A DNA stretch of 64,000 nucleotides from AR12 sp036265915 (GCA_036265915.1 DATAOC010000034.1:1-64000), one strand, 5' to 3'. Shown: positions 44,366-54,453, counted from the first letter of the stretch. Numbers and translations: made by a program. The notes: generated by a model from the sequence alone, not told the origin.

Positions 44366-47300
44366 GCCTCCGCGTGCTCGCGCTCGGCGGCATGCTCGCC
44401 GCGCTCGTTCCCATCGCCGGGAGCGCGCCCGCGCGCGGTATCAACGCGCTCGCCCCGTGGGACGTGCTGGTGGACGGCCTCGAAGACCCACGCGGGCTGG
44501 CGACCGACTCCGACGACGTCGTCTTCGTCGCCGACCGCGGACGCGGCACCCTGCTGCGCGTTGCGCCGGACGGCACGCGACGTGTCGTCGCGCGCGGCCT
44601 CGACCGACCGTTCGGCGTCGCCGTGGACGGCGAGGCGCAGGTGCTCGTCAGCGAGGAGGGCCGCGGACGCGTGCTGCGCGTCGCCGGACCCACTCCTTCC
44701 GTCGTGGTCGCCGGCCTGGCCCGCCCGCGCTGGCTGGCCCTCGGCGACGACGGCACGCTGTATGTCGTCGTGCGCGACAGCGGCCGCGAGGGCGACGGCG
44801 ACGACGACGGACCGGATGCGATCGTGGCCGTCGCGCCGGACGGCCGACAGTCCACGTTCGTGGACGGCCTTCGCGAGGTCGGCGGTCTCGTGGCCAACGG
44901 AACCGGCGTCTACGTCGTTGCGCGGGCGCGGGCCGCCGCACTGGCGGTGCGCCGGTACCCCGTGCTCCGAGACGGTGGGACAGATGCCGGGGTGCCGATC
45001 CTTCGCCCGAATGGCGCGGCCGGAGTGGGCGGCCTGGCGCGAGACGGCCTGGGCGCCTTCTGGGTCTCCGCACGAGAGGCGGACACGCGCGGTGGACGCG
45101 TGCGCGACGGCGTGCTCAAGCTACACGAGCACGACAGCACCGCATTCGCCGGCGGCCTGGACGAGCCGCGCGCGCTGGCGTTCGGCCCCGAGGGACATCT
45201 CTACGTGGCTGACGTCCGCACCGGTCGCGTGCTGCGGTTCCGGGCCCCGGTCGCGCCCAGCGTCGTGCGCCCTCCGGCGGCCGTGCCGTCCACGGCGCTC
45301 GCGCTGCGCGGCACGGCGACCCCGAACGCGCGCGTCGACGTCTTCGTGAACGACGCCGACGTCCCGGTCAGCGGACAAGCCGGCGCGGACGGCGCGTTCA
45401 CCTCGCGCCTGGTGCTGGCTCCGAGCTCGGAGAGTCGCGTGCACGTCTTCGCCACCGCCGTGCACGGCGATGGCCTGTCGTCGGCGCCGGTCTCCTTCTC
45501 GATCGTTCACGACGGCGACGAGCCGGATCTGGCGTTTCTGCAGCCGCGGGCGGGCGCGTTCGTGCGCGGGCAGGTCGACGTCGACGTGCGCGCCGGAGAT
45601 CGCGGAACCGCTGTCGAGCAGCTGAGCGTCGCTGTCGGCGGCCGTGCGCTCGAGCGCACGCTGTCGTCGCCCCTGCCCGCCCGCGACGTCGTCGCGAGCG
45701 CGCGCTGGACGACCGACGATCTCCCCGATGGCACCGTCACGCTGACGGCCCAGGCCGCCGACACGGCGGGTAACACGCGCGGCGCCTCGCGCGTCGTCGT
45801 GGTCGACAACACGCCGCCGGCGGTCGAGATCCTGGAGGGCCCACCGGACGACACCGCCGCCAGCACGGTCGTCTTCCGCGTCGGCGGCAGCGACAACCTC
45901 ACGCCGGCCGCCGCGCTCACGTTCGCGTGGCGTCTCGACGGCGGCGCCTACACCGCGTTCGACGCGGCGACGAGCATCACGCCGGCGCCGCTCGCACCCG
46001 GCGCGCACGTCTTCGAGGCGCTCGCGCGTGACCTGGCGGGGAACGAATCGACGGCGCCGGCGGCTCGCCGCTTCAGCGTGTCCGTGGCACCGACGATCAC
46101 CGCCGTGGTGCCGGCGCACGCGCCGGTCGGGGCCGTGGTCACGATCGCCGGCGCCGCCTTCGGCCCGGGTCCGGTCGCCGTCTCGTTCAACGGCGCCCGC
46201 GCCGCCGTCCGAGCGCTCAGCTCCACGTCGATCGTCACCACCGTTCCGCCCGGCGCCACCACGGGCACGCTCGCCGTCGTCAGCGATCGAGGAACGGCCA
46301 CGCACGCGTTCGCCGTCGACGGCGTCGCCGCGCTGGCGCTTGCCGTCCGGCCCGCCGCGCTTCGCACGGTGGCCGGACTCCCGGTGACGGCGACGCTGAC
46401 CCTCCAGGCGCCGGACGACGCGTCCTTCAGCGATCTCGCGACGCTGACCGTCCGTGACGTCCCGGACGGCCTCACCGCCCGGCTCGGCGCGATCGCGCTC
46501 ACCGGCGGAGCCTCCACCACGCTGACGCTCACCCCGACCGGCGAGACGGCGATCGCAGGCGCGATCGTCGTGGAGGCGAGCGCGATGGTCGGCGGCGTGC
46601 CCGTTCGCCTCGCCACCTCGGTGGCCGTCGACGTCCTCGCGGGACAGCACACGGCGCTCGGCGGCCGGCTCGCGCTTGTCGACGACACGCCGATCGCCGG
46701 CGCGCGCTTGTCGCTCGGCGGGGTCGTGAGCCTGAGTGACGCCGGCGGCAACTTCCTGTTCGTCGATGCACCGGCCGGACGTCAGACGCTCGGCGTGGAC
46801 GCGAACGCGGCGACGGCGGGCTGGCCGATCTATGCCATCGACGTCGAGCTCGTCAGCGGCCGCGCCACGCGGCTACCGCCGCTGCGGATCACGCCACCGC
46901 CGCCGCCCGAGCGGTTCGTCGCCCTGGACAACGCCGCGCGGGATCAGGAGGTGACCGACGAGCGCTTCCCGGGCTTCGCGCTCACGCTCCCGGCCGGCGT
47001 CACCATCGCCGGCTGGGACGGCACGCTGAAACAGCGCATCGCGGTGGCGCGTCTCACCGCCAGCGCGCTGCCGGTGCCGGCGCCGCCGTTTCCGGCGCGC
47101 TCGTTCTATCAGGTCTTCTTCGGCACGCCGATGGGCGGACTGCCGTCGGCGCCGCTTCCGGTCACGCTGCCGAACGACCAGGATGCCGCGCCCGGGGAGA
47201 CGGTCGAGATCTGGTACTACGACGCCGCGCCGATTCCCGGCGCGACGGCGGGATGGCGCCTCGCTGGCGACGCGGTCGTGAGCGCTGACGGCACGCGCGC

Positions 47301-50300
47301 CGTCTCGAAGCCCGGCGTCGGCCTCGCGCGCTTCTGCGGCGTGTGCGGCATCGCATGCATCAAGCGCACGGTCGCCGGTCAGCCCAACGTCGCCCTGCGC
47401 GGCATCCGCGGCGGCGATCCCGTGGACCTCGCCACCGGCCTGCTGATCCTCGAGAAGACCGACCTCGCCCTGGCCGCGCGCATCCCGGCGTTCGTCCACC
47501 GCGTGTACAACGCCGTCGATCCGTTCGGGCGCGTGGCCGGTTTCGAGCTCGCCACCGGACCCGGCTGGATGCTGTCGGTCGACGTCGCGCTGCTCGAGGA
47601 CGGCGCATCCGCGCGCGTGCTGGTGATGCCCGGCAACGCGCGGTTCACGCTGTCGCGCGACGACGACGGCACCTTTCGCAACTCGACGTCGCCGCCGCTG
47701 GCCGGTGCGGTCCTCCACGCCGAGGCCGACGGCAGCCACCGGCTGGTCTTCAAGGACGGCGCGTGGTGGCGGTTCAGGAGCGGCGTCCAGGTGCGCGGAC
47801 GCGGCGTCGTCCTTACCGGGCTCGGGCTGCTCGTGGAGCAGGGCGACCGTCATGGCAACCGGCTCACCATCGACCGAGACGATTACGGCGCGGTGGCGAG
47901 CATCATCGAGCCGGCCGGCCGAACGCTCGGCTTCACCACGGCGCTGCTCGACCCGACGGATCCGACGTCCGCGCGCCTGGTGGCCGTGGCCGACCCTCTC
48001 GGACGGCAGGTCCGCTACGGCTACGACGCGCAGCGGCGGCTCACGAGCGTCACCGACGCCGCCGGCGGCTTGGTGCGCTACGCCTACGACGCCGGGTCGC
48101 GCATCGTGTCGATCACCGACCCGCGCGGCATCACGTACCTCACGAACGAGTACGATGCCGACGGGCGCGTCCGCCGCCAGGTGCAGGCGGACGGCGGCGT
48201 GTGGACCTTCGCGTACGAGGGGACACCGCTCGCGCACACGCGGGTCACGGTCATCGATCCGCGCGGCGCCGCCACCACGCACGACTTCGACGCCGGCCGG
48301 CCGGTGGCGACCATCGATGCGCTCGGTCAGCCCACGTACCAGCGCCGCGACGCGAGCGGACGAGTCGTCGAGCTGCGCGATGGCCGCGGCCGCCGGGTCG
48401 GTGTCGACTACGATGCCGCCGGCAACGCCGTTCGGCTGACCGATCCGCTCGGCGGTGTCCGGACAGTCGCGTACGACGGTGATCGACCGGTCGCGCTCGT
48501 CGACGCGCTCGGCGGTGTCAGCCGGCTGGAGTACGACGCCGCCGGGCGTCTGGCGGCCGCGGTCGGCGCCGATGGCGCCCGCGTGACGTTCGAGGTGGAC
48601 GACCTCGGACAGCCGATCGCGGTCACCGACGCGGCGGGCCTCACCACGCGCCTGGAGTACGCCCGCACGGGCGACGTCGTCGCGGTCGTCGATTCGCTCG
48701 GCCGCCGGACGACGCTCGAGTACGATGCGGTGTCCCGTCTGATCCGGCGCCGCGATCCGGCCGGCGGCGTCGTGAGCATCGCCTACGACGCGCTCGATCG
48801 CGTGATTCAGCTGGCGGATGCCTCCGGCGTCGTCACGCAGGCGCACGATGCCAACGGCAACGTCGTCTCCGTCACCGACCCGCTGGGTCGGGCCACCCGC
48901 TATGAGTACGACGCCATGGACCGTCGGGTGGCGAAGACGGACGCGCTCGGCGCCACCGAGCGCTACGAATACGACGGCCTCGGCAACCTCACCCGCTTCG
49001 TCGACCGCACGGGGCAGGCGTCGAGCTACGAGTACGACGCGCTCGGGCGCCGGGTGAGCGAACGCGAGGCGGACGGCCGCCGGCAGGATTTCACGTACGA
49101 CGTCGCCGGCCGGCTGGTCCGGGCTGCCACCGACGGCGAGGCGGTGCTCTTCGCCTACGACGCGCTGGACCGGCTCGTGGCCGAGACGACGGTCCTCGGC
49201 ACCACGCGCTACACCTGGGACGCCGGCGGCCGTCGCGCCACGCTCACGCGGCCGACGGGCGCCCTCGTCACCTACGCGTACGATGCGGCCTCGCGCCTGA
49301 CGCGCGTCTCCGACGGCGCGAGCACTGTCGAGCTGCAGTACGACACCGCCGGCCGCCGCCGCCGACTGCGGTTACCGGGCGGAATCGACGCGGATTACGC
49401 CTACGATGCCGCCTGGCGGCTCACGCAGCTCACGTACCGGCGCGGCGACGACACCGTCGCCACGCTCGCGTACACGCACGACGACCTCGGTCGCCGCGTC
49501 GAGGCCGCCGGCTCGCTGGCGCCGACGGCGCTTCCCGAGGCCGTCGACTCCGCCATCTATGACGCCGCGAACCGTCCGCAGCGCTTCGGCGCCTGGTCGC
49601 TGAGCTTCGACAGCAACGGCAATCTCACCACGCTGACCGGGCCCGACGGCACGCGCGTGTATCGCTGGGACGCGGGGGGCCGGCTGGTCGCGGTGGCGAC
49701 CGCCGCCGACAGCGTGTCCTTCACCTATGACGCGCTCGGACGGCGCATCCGCCGCGACGCCTCGGCGCGGACGACGACATTCGGCTACGACGTCGGCGAT
49801 GTCGTCGAGGACGTGGCCGACGACGGCACCCTCGCCTACCTGCGCGGCGCATCGCCCGACGAGCTCTTCACCGTCGGCGCCGCCAGCGTCCTCGTCGACG
49901 GCGCCGGCTCGGTGATGCGCCTCGTCGACGTCGAAAGCACGCCGGCCGCGGCCGCCGCATACGAGCCCTTCGGGCGCGCCAGCGGGCCATCGGTGTCCCG
50001 CTATGGCTTCACCGGCCGCGAGCGCGAGGAGGATGATCTCTATTACTACCGGGCCCGCTACTACCACGCCCGGCTGGGGCGGTTCATCAGCGAGGACCCG
50101 CTGGGGCTGCTGGCCGGCGTCAACGGCTACGTGTACGCGCTGAACGATCCGGTGAACCAGGTCGATCCCACCGGTCTTCGCACCTACGTCCTGCACGGTG
50201 TCTGGCCCGATCGCGCCGCCTTCGACGACTTCGCGGCCTCGCTGCGCACCGCGGATCCGACGGCGCGCGCGCTGTCGTGGAACGGGCAGCTCGTCGGCGG

Positions 50301-50694
50301 CGTGCTGCCGAGCACCAGCGGCGTGGCCGCGCCGCTCATGCAGCAGATCCTGGCGGACCTCGACGCGCAGCCGCTCGCGGCCACCGAGAAGCTCAATCTC
50401 GTCGGATTCAGCGCGGGCGGGCTGGTGGCGGCGACGCTGGCGCAGATGCTGAGCGCCCGCGGCGTGAAGGTCGACACCGTCGTGTCCATGGGCACGCTCG
50501 CCCAGACGCCGCTCACCACGCGCGTGCCCGCGCAGACCCGGCTGCTGAACTTCATCGGTGTCGCCGATCCGCTGGTGTCCTTCCGGCTGCACCCGCGCGG
50601 CACGAACTATCTGGTCCTGGCCACGCACGCGGCGCGCTCCTACACGGAGAACGCCGCGGTGCTGGCGCTCATCCGCCGGGAGCTGACCCGTTAG
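44362..50694 (+). CDS. Giant secreted RHS-repeat protein with alpha/beta-hydrolase C-terminal tip
   Basis: 2110 aa with a Sec signal peptide. Order: NHL-like beta-propeller (about 25-300), Ig-like domains (about 310-570), IPT/TIG (about 575-660), carboxypeptidase-regulatory-like sandwich (about 760-840), DUF6531-like entry (about 1015-1110, GGDPVDLATGLLILEKTDL), some two dozen YD repeats (about 1210-1860), and the RHS core (about 1895-1938: YYYRARYYHARLGRFISEDPLG in two parts, NDPVNQVDPTGL). The last 170 residues are a lipase-like domain with elbow VGFSAGG (Ser2017) and candidate Asp/His further on. RHS cores mark the border of a variable toxin or effector tip. The lipoprotein gene follows 22 bp later. 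Confidence 0.88.
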   Translation: MSLRVLALGGMLAALVPIAGSAPARGINALAPWDVLVDGLEDPRGLATDSDDVVFVADRGRGTLLRVAPDGTRRVVARGLDRPFGVAVDGEAQVLVSEEGRGRVLRVAGPTPSVVVAGLARPRWLALGDDGTLYVVVRDSGREGDGDDDGPDAIVAVAPDGRQSTFVDGLREVGGLVANGTGVYVVARARAAALAVRRYPVLRDGGTDAGVPILRPNGAAGVGGLARDGLGAFWVSAREADTRGGRVRDGVLKLHEHDSTAFAGGLDEPRALAFGPEGHLYVADVRTGRVLRFRAPVAPSVVRPPAAVPSTALALRGTATPNARVDVFVNDADVPVSGQAGADGAFTSRLVLAPSSESRVHVFATAVHGDGLSSAPVSFSIVHDGDEPDLAFLQPRAGAFVRGQVDVDVRAGDRGTAVEQLSVAVGGRALERTLSSPLPARDVVASARWTTDDLPDGTVTLTAQAADTAGNTRGASRVVVVDNTPPAVEILEGPPDDTAASTVVFRVGGSDNLTPAAALTFAWRLDGGAYTAFDAATSITPAPLAPGAHVFEALARDLAGNESTAPAARRFSVSVAPTITAVVPAHAPVGAVVTIAGAAFGPGPVAVSFNGARAAVRALSSTSIVTTVPPGATTGTLAVVSDRGTATHAFAVDGVAALALAVRPAALRTVAGLPVTATLTLQAPDDASFSDLATLTVRDVPDGLTARLGAIALTGGASTTLTLTPTGETAIAGAIVVEASAMVGGVPVRLATSVAVDVLAGQHTALGGRLALVDDTPIAGARLSLGGVVSLSDAGGNFLFVDAPAGRQTLGVDANAATAGWPIYAIDVELVSGRATRLPPLRITPPPPPERFVALDNAARDQEVTDERFPGFALTLPAGVTIAGWDGTLKQRIAVARLTASALPVPAPPFPARSFYQVFFGTPMGGLPSAPLPVTLPNDQDAAPGETVEIWYYDAAPIPGATAGWRLAGDAVVSADGTRAVSKPGVGLARFCGVCGIACIKRTVAGQPNVALRGIRGGDPVDLATGLLILEKTDLALAARIPAFVHRVYNAVDPFGRVAGFELATGPGWMLSVDVALLEDGASARVLVMPGNARFTLSRDDDGTFRNSTSPPLAGAVLHAEADGSHRLVFKDGAWWRFRSGVQVRGRGVVLTGLGLLVEQGDRHGNRLTIDRDDYGAVASIIEPAGRTLGFTTALLDPTDPTSARLVAVADPLGRQVRYGYDAQRRLTSVTDAAGGLVRYAYDAGSRIVSITDPRGITYLTNEYDADGRVRRQVQADGGVWTFAYEGTPLAHTRVTVIDPRGAATTHDFDAGRPVATIDALGQPTYQRRDASGRVVELRDGRGRRVGVDYDAAGNAVRLTDPLGGVRTVAYDGDRPVALVDALGGVSRLEYDAAGRLAAAVGADGARVTFEVDDLGQPIAVTDAAGLTTRLEYARTGDVVAVVDSLGRRTTLEYDAVSRLIRRRDPAGGVVSIAYDALDRVIQLADASGVVTQAHDANGNVVSVTDPLGRATRYEYDAMDRRVAKTDALGATERYEYDGLGNLTRFVDRTGQASSYEYDALGRRVSEREADGRRQDFTYDVAGRLVRAATDGEAVLFAYDALDRLVAETTVLGTTRYTWDAGGRRATLTRPTGALVTYAYDAASRLTRVSDGASTVELQYDTAGRRRRLRLPGGIDADYAYDAAWRLTQLTYRRGDDTVATLAYTHDDLGRRVEAAGSLAPTALPEAVDSAIYDAANRPQRFGAWSLSFDSNGNLTTLTGPDGTRVYRWDAGGRLVAVATAADSVSFTYDALGRRIRRDASARTTTFGYDVGDVVEDVADDGTLAYLRGASPDELFTVGAASVLVDGAGSVMRLVDVESTPAAAAAYEPFGRASGPSVSRYGFTGREREEDDLYYYRARYYHARLGRFISEDPLGLLAGVNGYVYALNDPVNQVDPTGLRTYVLHGVWPDRAAFDDFAASLRTADPTARALSWNGQLVGGVLPSTSGVAAPLMQQILADLDAQPLAATEKLNLVGFSAGGLVAATLAQMLSARGVKVDTVVSMGTLAQTPLTTRVPAQTRLLNFIGVADPLVSFRLHPRGTNYLVLATHAARSYTENAAVLALIRRELTR

Positions 50695-50716
50695 CGCCTG
50701 CCGGCGCGGGCGGCGG

Positions 50717-51907
50717 GTGGCTGTGCGCCTGACCCTCATCGCGGCCGCGGTGGCGGCCGCCGCGGGCTGCGGTGACGCGCGCGACGGTCTGGAGTGGAGT
50801 GTCCGCGGCGGCGACGTGGGTGAGTTCGTGCTGCACGGCAACGAGGTGTTCACGATCGGACGCCGGCTCGCCGTCTACGACGTCGAGAGCGGCCGCCGCG
50901 CCCGCGACGCGCCGTTGCCGAGCAATCTCGCGAACATCACGCGGGGACAGCTGGGACCGGGCGCGGTCGTCGAAGGCGACGCGCTCGCGTTCGGCTGGTA
51001 CGATTTCGGCGCCGAGACGGCGACGCTCTTCTGCGTGAGCACGGCGACCCTTCAGACCCGCTGGCAGTGGCGCATCGGCTGGCCGTGGAGCGAGCGCACG
51101 CTGCGTCCCACGCTCGCCGTCGCCGCCGACGCGCAGCAGGTCTACGCGGCGGCCATCGGCAAGGACGGCGACAACGTGTTCGCGTTCCGCCTGGCCGACG
51201 GCGCGCTCGTGTGGAGCCGCCGCGTGGAGCGGTTTCCGGCCGAGGCGGCGCTGGCGCTGCACGAGGACCGCGTGATCGTCCGCTCGCAGCTCTGGGCCCG
51301 ACCGGCGGATCGCCACCAGCAGATCGACGCGCTGGTCACCCGCGACGGGGCACGCGTGTGGCGCACCTGGCTCGCCGGCGAGCCGAAATACCACCTGGAC
51401 GCGCCGCTGCTTCACGCCGGCCACCTGTACACGACGACACGCGACGGGCCGGCGACCGGACAGCTGTACCGCGTGCGGCTCAGCGACGGTCACACGACGC
51501 GCGTCCCGATTCCCAGCTCGGGCGCGGCGTTCGCGGCGCACGACGACGTGATCTATCTCGGCGGCTGGCCACCGCTCGCCTACGATACCGGCCGCGCGCG
51601 CGTGCTGTGGCGGGCCAGCCTCGGATACGCCACCGAGCCGGATGTCTCTCTCATCGCGGGCGGCGGCGTGGATCTCGACCGCGGCATCGTGTACGTGGGC
51701 GACTCGCAGCGCGCCGTGTATGTGCTCGATGCCGCGAGCGGCCTGCTGCAGCGGCGCATCCGGGTCGACCGCTACGCCCGGTTCCAGCTGTTCAGTCCGC
51801 TGAAGGCGCTCTTCGCCTCGTACGGCGTTCGCAGGCTTCAGCCGCGTGACGGCCGGCTGTTTGTCGGCACCGTCGACGGCAGCCTCTTCGTGTTCCGGGC
51901 GCGTTGA
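50717..51907 (+). CDS. Beta-propeller lipoprotein following the RHS gene
   Basis: 396 aa. Lipoprotein signal MAVRLTLIAAAVAAAAGC with lipobox AAGC (Cys18), so anchored in a membrane facing the periplasm or surface. The rest is a PQQ/WD-like beta-propeller with repeated Trp-containing blades (LEWSVRGGDVGEFVLHGN, LVWSRRVERFP, VWRTWLAGEP, VLWRASLGYA) and a closing VGTVDGSLFVFRAR. Placed 22 bp after an RHS protein with an enzyme tip, it is a candidate immunity or assembly factor; this is inference from position only. GTG 50717 or GTG 50723 could be the start. Confidence 0.75.
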   Translation: MAVRLTLIAAAVAAAAGCGDARDGLEWSVRGGDVGEFVLHGNEVFTIGRRLAVYDVESGRRARDAPLPSNLANITRGQLGPGAVVEGDALAFGWYDFGAETATLFCVSTATLQTRWQWRIGWPWSERTLRPTLAVAADAQQVYAAAIGKDGDNVFAFRLADGALVWSRRVERFPAEAALALHEDRVIVRSQLWARPADRHQQIDALVTRDGARVWRTWLAGEPKYHLDAPLLHAGHLYTTTRDGPATGQLYRVRLSDGHTTRVPIPSSGAAFAAHDDVIYLGGWPPLAYDTGRARVLWRASLGYATEPDVSLIAGGGVDLDRGIVYVGDSQRAVYVLDAASGLLQRRIRVDRYARFQLFSPLKALFASYGVRRLQPRDGRLFVGTVDGSLFVFRAR

Positions 51908-51912
51908 GCGTC

Positions 51913-51934
51913 CGCGTGGCTCGGAGCACACGCG
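51913..51934. terminator. Hairpin in a convergent gap
   Basis: CGCGTG (51913-51918) and CACGCG (51929-51934) form a 6-bp stem with a 10-base loop in the 41-bp gap between the lipoprotein stop and the cytochrome stop. There is no T tract; termination of both transcripts is possible but weakly supported. Confidence 0.25.
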
Positions 51935-51948
51935 CAAGGCCAACGAGC

Positions 51949-53901
51949 TCACCGCTGCAGGGTGTCCCCGAACAGCAGCGCGTGCGACGGCGGATCGCCG
52001 TCCCGCGGCGGCCGCGGCGGCGGCACCCGGCCGGGGACCGGCGGCAGTGCGCGCAGGTAGGCGATCATCGCGAGCCGGTCCTCGTCGGACCAGTGCGAGA
52101 AGATATCCCACGGCATCGCCTGCCAGTGCATCGCCCGGCCGTGCGTGTCGATGCCGCTGCGAAGCGCGCGGCTCAGCGCGGGCACCGACGCGGCCGCGAG
52201 GCCGTCGCGGTGCGGCGTGAGGTTGCTCGCGACGGCGCCGCCGGAGCGACGCCAGCGTGTGTCCATCCCGCCCGCCAATGTCCGGGAGGTCAGGACGCCC
52301 ACGAACGGCGTGGCCGGCGTGTGACAGAGGCCGCACGGCGCGACGCCCGCGAGATACTCGCCGCGCTCCGCGAGCGCGCGCTCGGAGCCGCTCAGCCAGC
52401 GCGGCAGCGTCGGCGAGCCGGCAAAGAGCCAGCGCGCCGATCGCTCGGGGGACACGAGGCGCAGCGGCGGCCACGCGCCGAGCACGAGCCAGCCCGCGAG
52501 TAGCAGCACCCCCGCCGCCAGGGCCGCGCGTCGCCACCATCCGCCGCGCAGCAGCACGAGGGCGGCGGCGGTGAGCAGGAACACGAGCAGGCCGCTGCCC
52601 CAGCCCAGGACGCCGGCCAGCACGCGGCGACCACGCGCGGCCGGGATGCCGACCAGTGTGCGGTCGACGGCGGCGTTGCCGCCCCAGAGCTCCACCGCGC
52701 TTTCGGCGCCGCCCAGAGCCAGCAGCGTGGCGCCGACCACCTCGCCGACGGTGAGACGACGGGGCTTCGGCACGTCGTTGCGGATGGGCGGCAGCGACCG
52801 CAGATAGGCGACGATCGCGCGCGCGTCGTCCGCGCGGAGCCGCGAGAACCACGGCCACGGCATCGCCATCGCATCCAGGCGCCGGCCGTCCCGCGCGATG
52901 CCGCGTGTCAGCGCCCGGAGGATCTCGTCGTCGCTCCACGCGCCGAGGCCGGTGTCGCGATCGGGCGTCAGGTTGCGGCTGTACCAGACGCCCCACGGAT
53001 ACGCGCTGATGCGCGCGCCGCCGGCGAGGAAGTGGCTCGCATCGTAGGCGCCGTCCTCGGCGGAGCTCGGCGTGTGGCAGCGCGCGCACAGCATGGCGTT
53101 GACGAGATAGCGGCCGCGCGCGCGCGGCTCGGTGGCCACGCCGGCGGTGGCGATCTGCGCGGGATCGGTGGCGCGCCAGATCGGGTCACGACCCAGCGTC
53201 AGCACGTAAGCCGCGATGACCACGGCGTCGCCGGCGCTGAGGCTGCCGGCGAACGCCGCCATCGGCGAGCCGTCGATGCCGCCGAGGATGCGCAGCGCGA
53301 TATCGTCGATCTGCGCGCCGCCCCGGAACGTCCACGGCTCCGTGAGGTTCGTCGGCGGCATCTCGCCGGTCGGGCCCTCACGCCGCGGCCGCCAGCCGTC
53401 GCCACGGCCGTCGGTGCCGTGGCAGTCGGCGCAGCCGGCGCGCACATACGCCCGGGCGCCGCGAGTGGCCAGCGCGGGGCGCCAGTCCATGGCGGGCAGC
53501 GTGATGACGTCGGCCGCGCGGCGCGACGCCGGCGCCAGCGCCAGGACGTGACGCGCCAGCTCGCGCCGCTCGCCGTCGGTGAGGACCTCGGCGAAGCCGG
53601 GCATGCTCGTCCCCGGCAGGCCGCGCGTGATCGTCCGCAGCACGTCGGCCTCGGTCGGTAGCGTGCCCGCGGGTGTGGAGCGGAACTTGTAGAGGCCCGC
53701 GGTGAAGTCCCGCGGTCGCGGGCTCAGCAGCGATGCGGCCGGGCCGTCGCCGCGTCCCTCGGCGCCATGGCAGACGGCGCAGCGCGCGCGGTAGAGATCG
53801 GCCACGTCCGCCCTGGCGGCGCCGGGGGCCAGTGCGAGCGCGAGCGCGGCGAGGAGCGCGACCGTCAGCGCGAGATCATCGGGGCGAGCCGTCCGGGCCA
53901 C
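51949..53901 (-). CDS. Four-haem c-type cytochrome with central membrane pair
   Basis: 650 aa starting at GTG 53901, with a Sec signal (LTVALLAALALALAPGAARA). Four haem sites: CAVCH, CADCH, CARCH and, after two membrane helices (about 420-495), CGLCH. Met-containing candidate distal ligand segments: GTSMPGF, GSPMAAF, AMAMPWPW and QAMPWDIF. Three haems lie before and one after the membrane pair, all on the periplasmic side. The domains resemble dehydrogenase-associated cytochrome c units. It likely passes electrons from a periplasmic dehydrogenase to an oxidase. Last gene of the overlapping six-gene unit; overlaps the DCC gene by 26 bp. Confidence 0.82.
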   Translation of the reverse strand: MARTARPDDLALTVALLAALALALAPGAARADVADLYRARCAVCHGAEGRGDGPAASLLSPRPRDFTAGLYKFRSTPAGTLPTEADVLRTITRGLPGTSMPGFAEVLTDGERRELARHVLALAPASRRAADVITLPAMDWRPALATRGARAYVRAGCADCHGTDGRGDGWRPRREGPTGEMPPTNLTEPWTFRGGAQIDDIALRILGGIDGSPMAAFAGSLSAGDAVVIAAYVLTLGRDPIWRATDPAQIATAGVATEPRARGRYLVNAMLCARCHTPSSAEDGAYDASHFLAGGARISAYPWGVWYSRNLTPDRDTGLGAWSDDEILRALTRGIARDGRRLDAMAMPWPWFSRLRADDARAIVAYLRSLPPIRNDVPKPRRLTVGEVVGATLLALGGAESAVELWGGNAAVDRTLVGIPAARGRRVLAGVLGWGSGLLVFLLTAAALVLLRGGWWRRAALAAGVLLLAGWLVLGAWPPLRLVSPERSARWLFAGSPTLPRWLSGSERALAERGEYLAGVAPCGLCHTPATPFVGVLTSRTLAGGMDTRWRRSGGAVASNLTPHRDGLAAASVPALSRALRSGIDTHGRAMHWQAMPWDIFSHWSDEDRLAMIAYLRALPPVPGRVPPPRPPRDGDPPSHALLFGDTLQR

Positions 53902-54271
53902 CCGATGCGTCGGCCAACGCGCACGAGATGCGCATGCGATTGGCGGCGATCCAGCCGTAGGCACGGCGCGCCAGCACTTGCACGCCCGGCAGCGCCAGCA
54001 CGCCCGCCAGCCAGCGCCAGCGTGGGATCCGGCGGAGCAGCTCGGGCACGGCGTCGGCGCCCTCGAGCACCCGCCCGTCGGGCAGGACGAGCTGCATCGC
54101 GCGCAGACACTGCGCCTCCTCGACCTGCGGGAAGCGGATGCGTCGGGGCGCCGAGCGGCACGGCAGGATCTCGAGCTCGCCCCCCGCCATGGCGCGCCGC
54201 ATGAGCCACAGCGCGCTCGCGCGGCACATGGCGCACTCGGCGTCGTAGATGAGCGTCGCTACTTGCCCCAC
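53876..54271 (-). CDS. DCC-family thiol-disulfide oxidoreductase (DUF393)
   Basis: 131 aa with the family signature YDAECAMC near the N terminus (Asp10, Cys13, Cys16) and the downstream DGRVLEGADAV and AANRM segments. DUF393 proteins are small thioredoxin-like proteins of uncertain substrate. GTG 54271 is the nearest initiator before the motif and overlaps the upstream small membrane protein gene by 13 bp. Its place in an operon with a selenoprotein disulfide oxidoreductase and a cytochrome c points to thiol redox chemistry or electron transfer. Confidence 0.78.
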   Translation of the reverse strand: MGQVATLIYDAECAMCRASALWLMRRAMAGGELEILPCRSAPRRIRFPQVEEAQCLRAMQLVLPDGRVLEGADAVPELLRRIPRWRWLAGVLALPGVQVLARRAYGWIAANRMRISCALADASGGPDGSPR

Positions 54272-54453
54272 CGCTTCGCGAGCGAGCGGTAGTACACGAC
54301 GAACGCGACCGCGACGAGCGGCGCGACGATCGCTTGCGCGAGCGCCGCGCCGGAGCCGGTGCGCAGCCACTGGCGGCCCTCGATCAGCGCGTACAGCAGG
54401 AAGAACGCGATCCCGGCGACGATGAGGATGCGATGCGCCGTGATCAGGCGCAC
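54259..54453 (-). CDS. Small two-helix membrane protein
   Basis: 64 aa with two membrane segments (ILIVAGIAFFLLYALI and AIVAPLVAVAFVVYYRSLA) and basic ends. I do not recognise a family. GTG 54453 overlaps the aminotransferase stop by 10 bp, and its own 3' end overlaps the DCC gene by 13 bp, so it is clearly translated as part of the series. It might anchor or assist the cytochrome encoded downstream. Confidence 0.65.
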   Translation of the reverse strand: MRLITAHRILIVAGIAFFLLYALIEGRQWLRTGSGAALAQAIVAPLVAVAFVVYYRSLAKRWGK

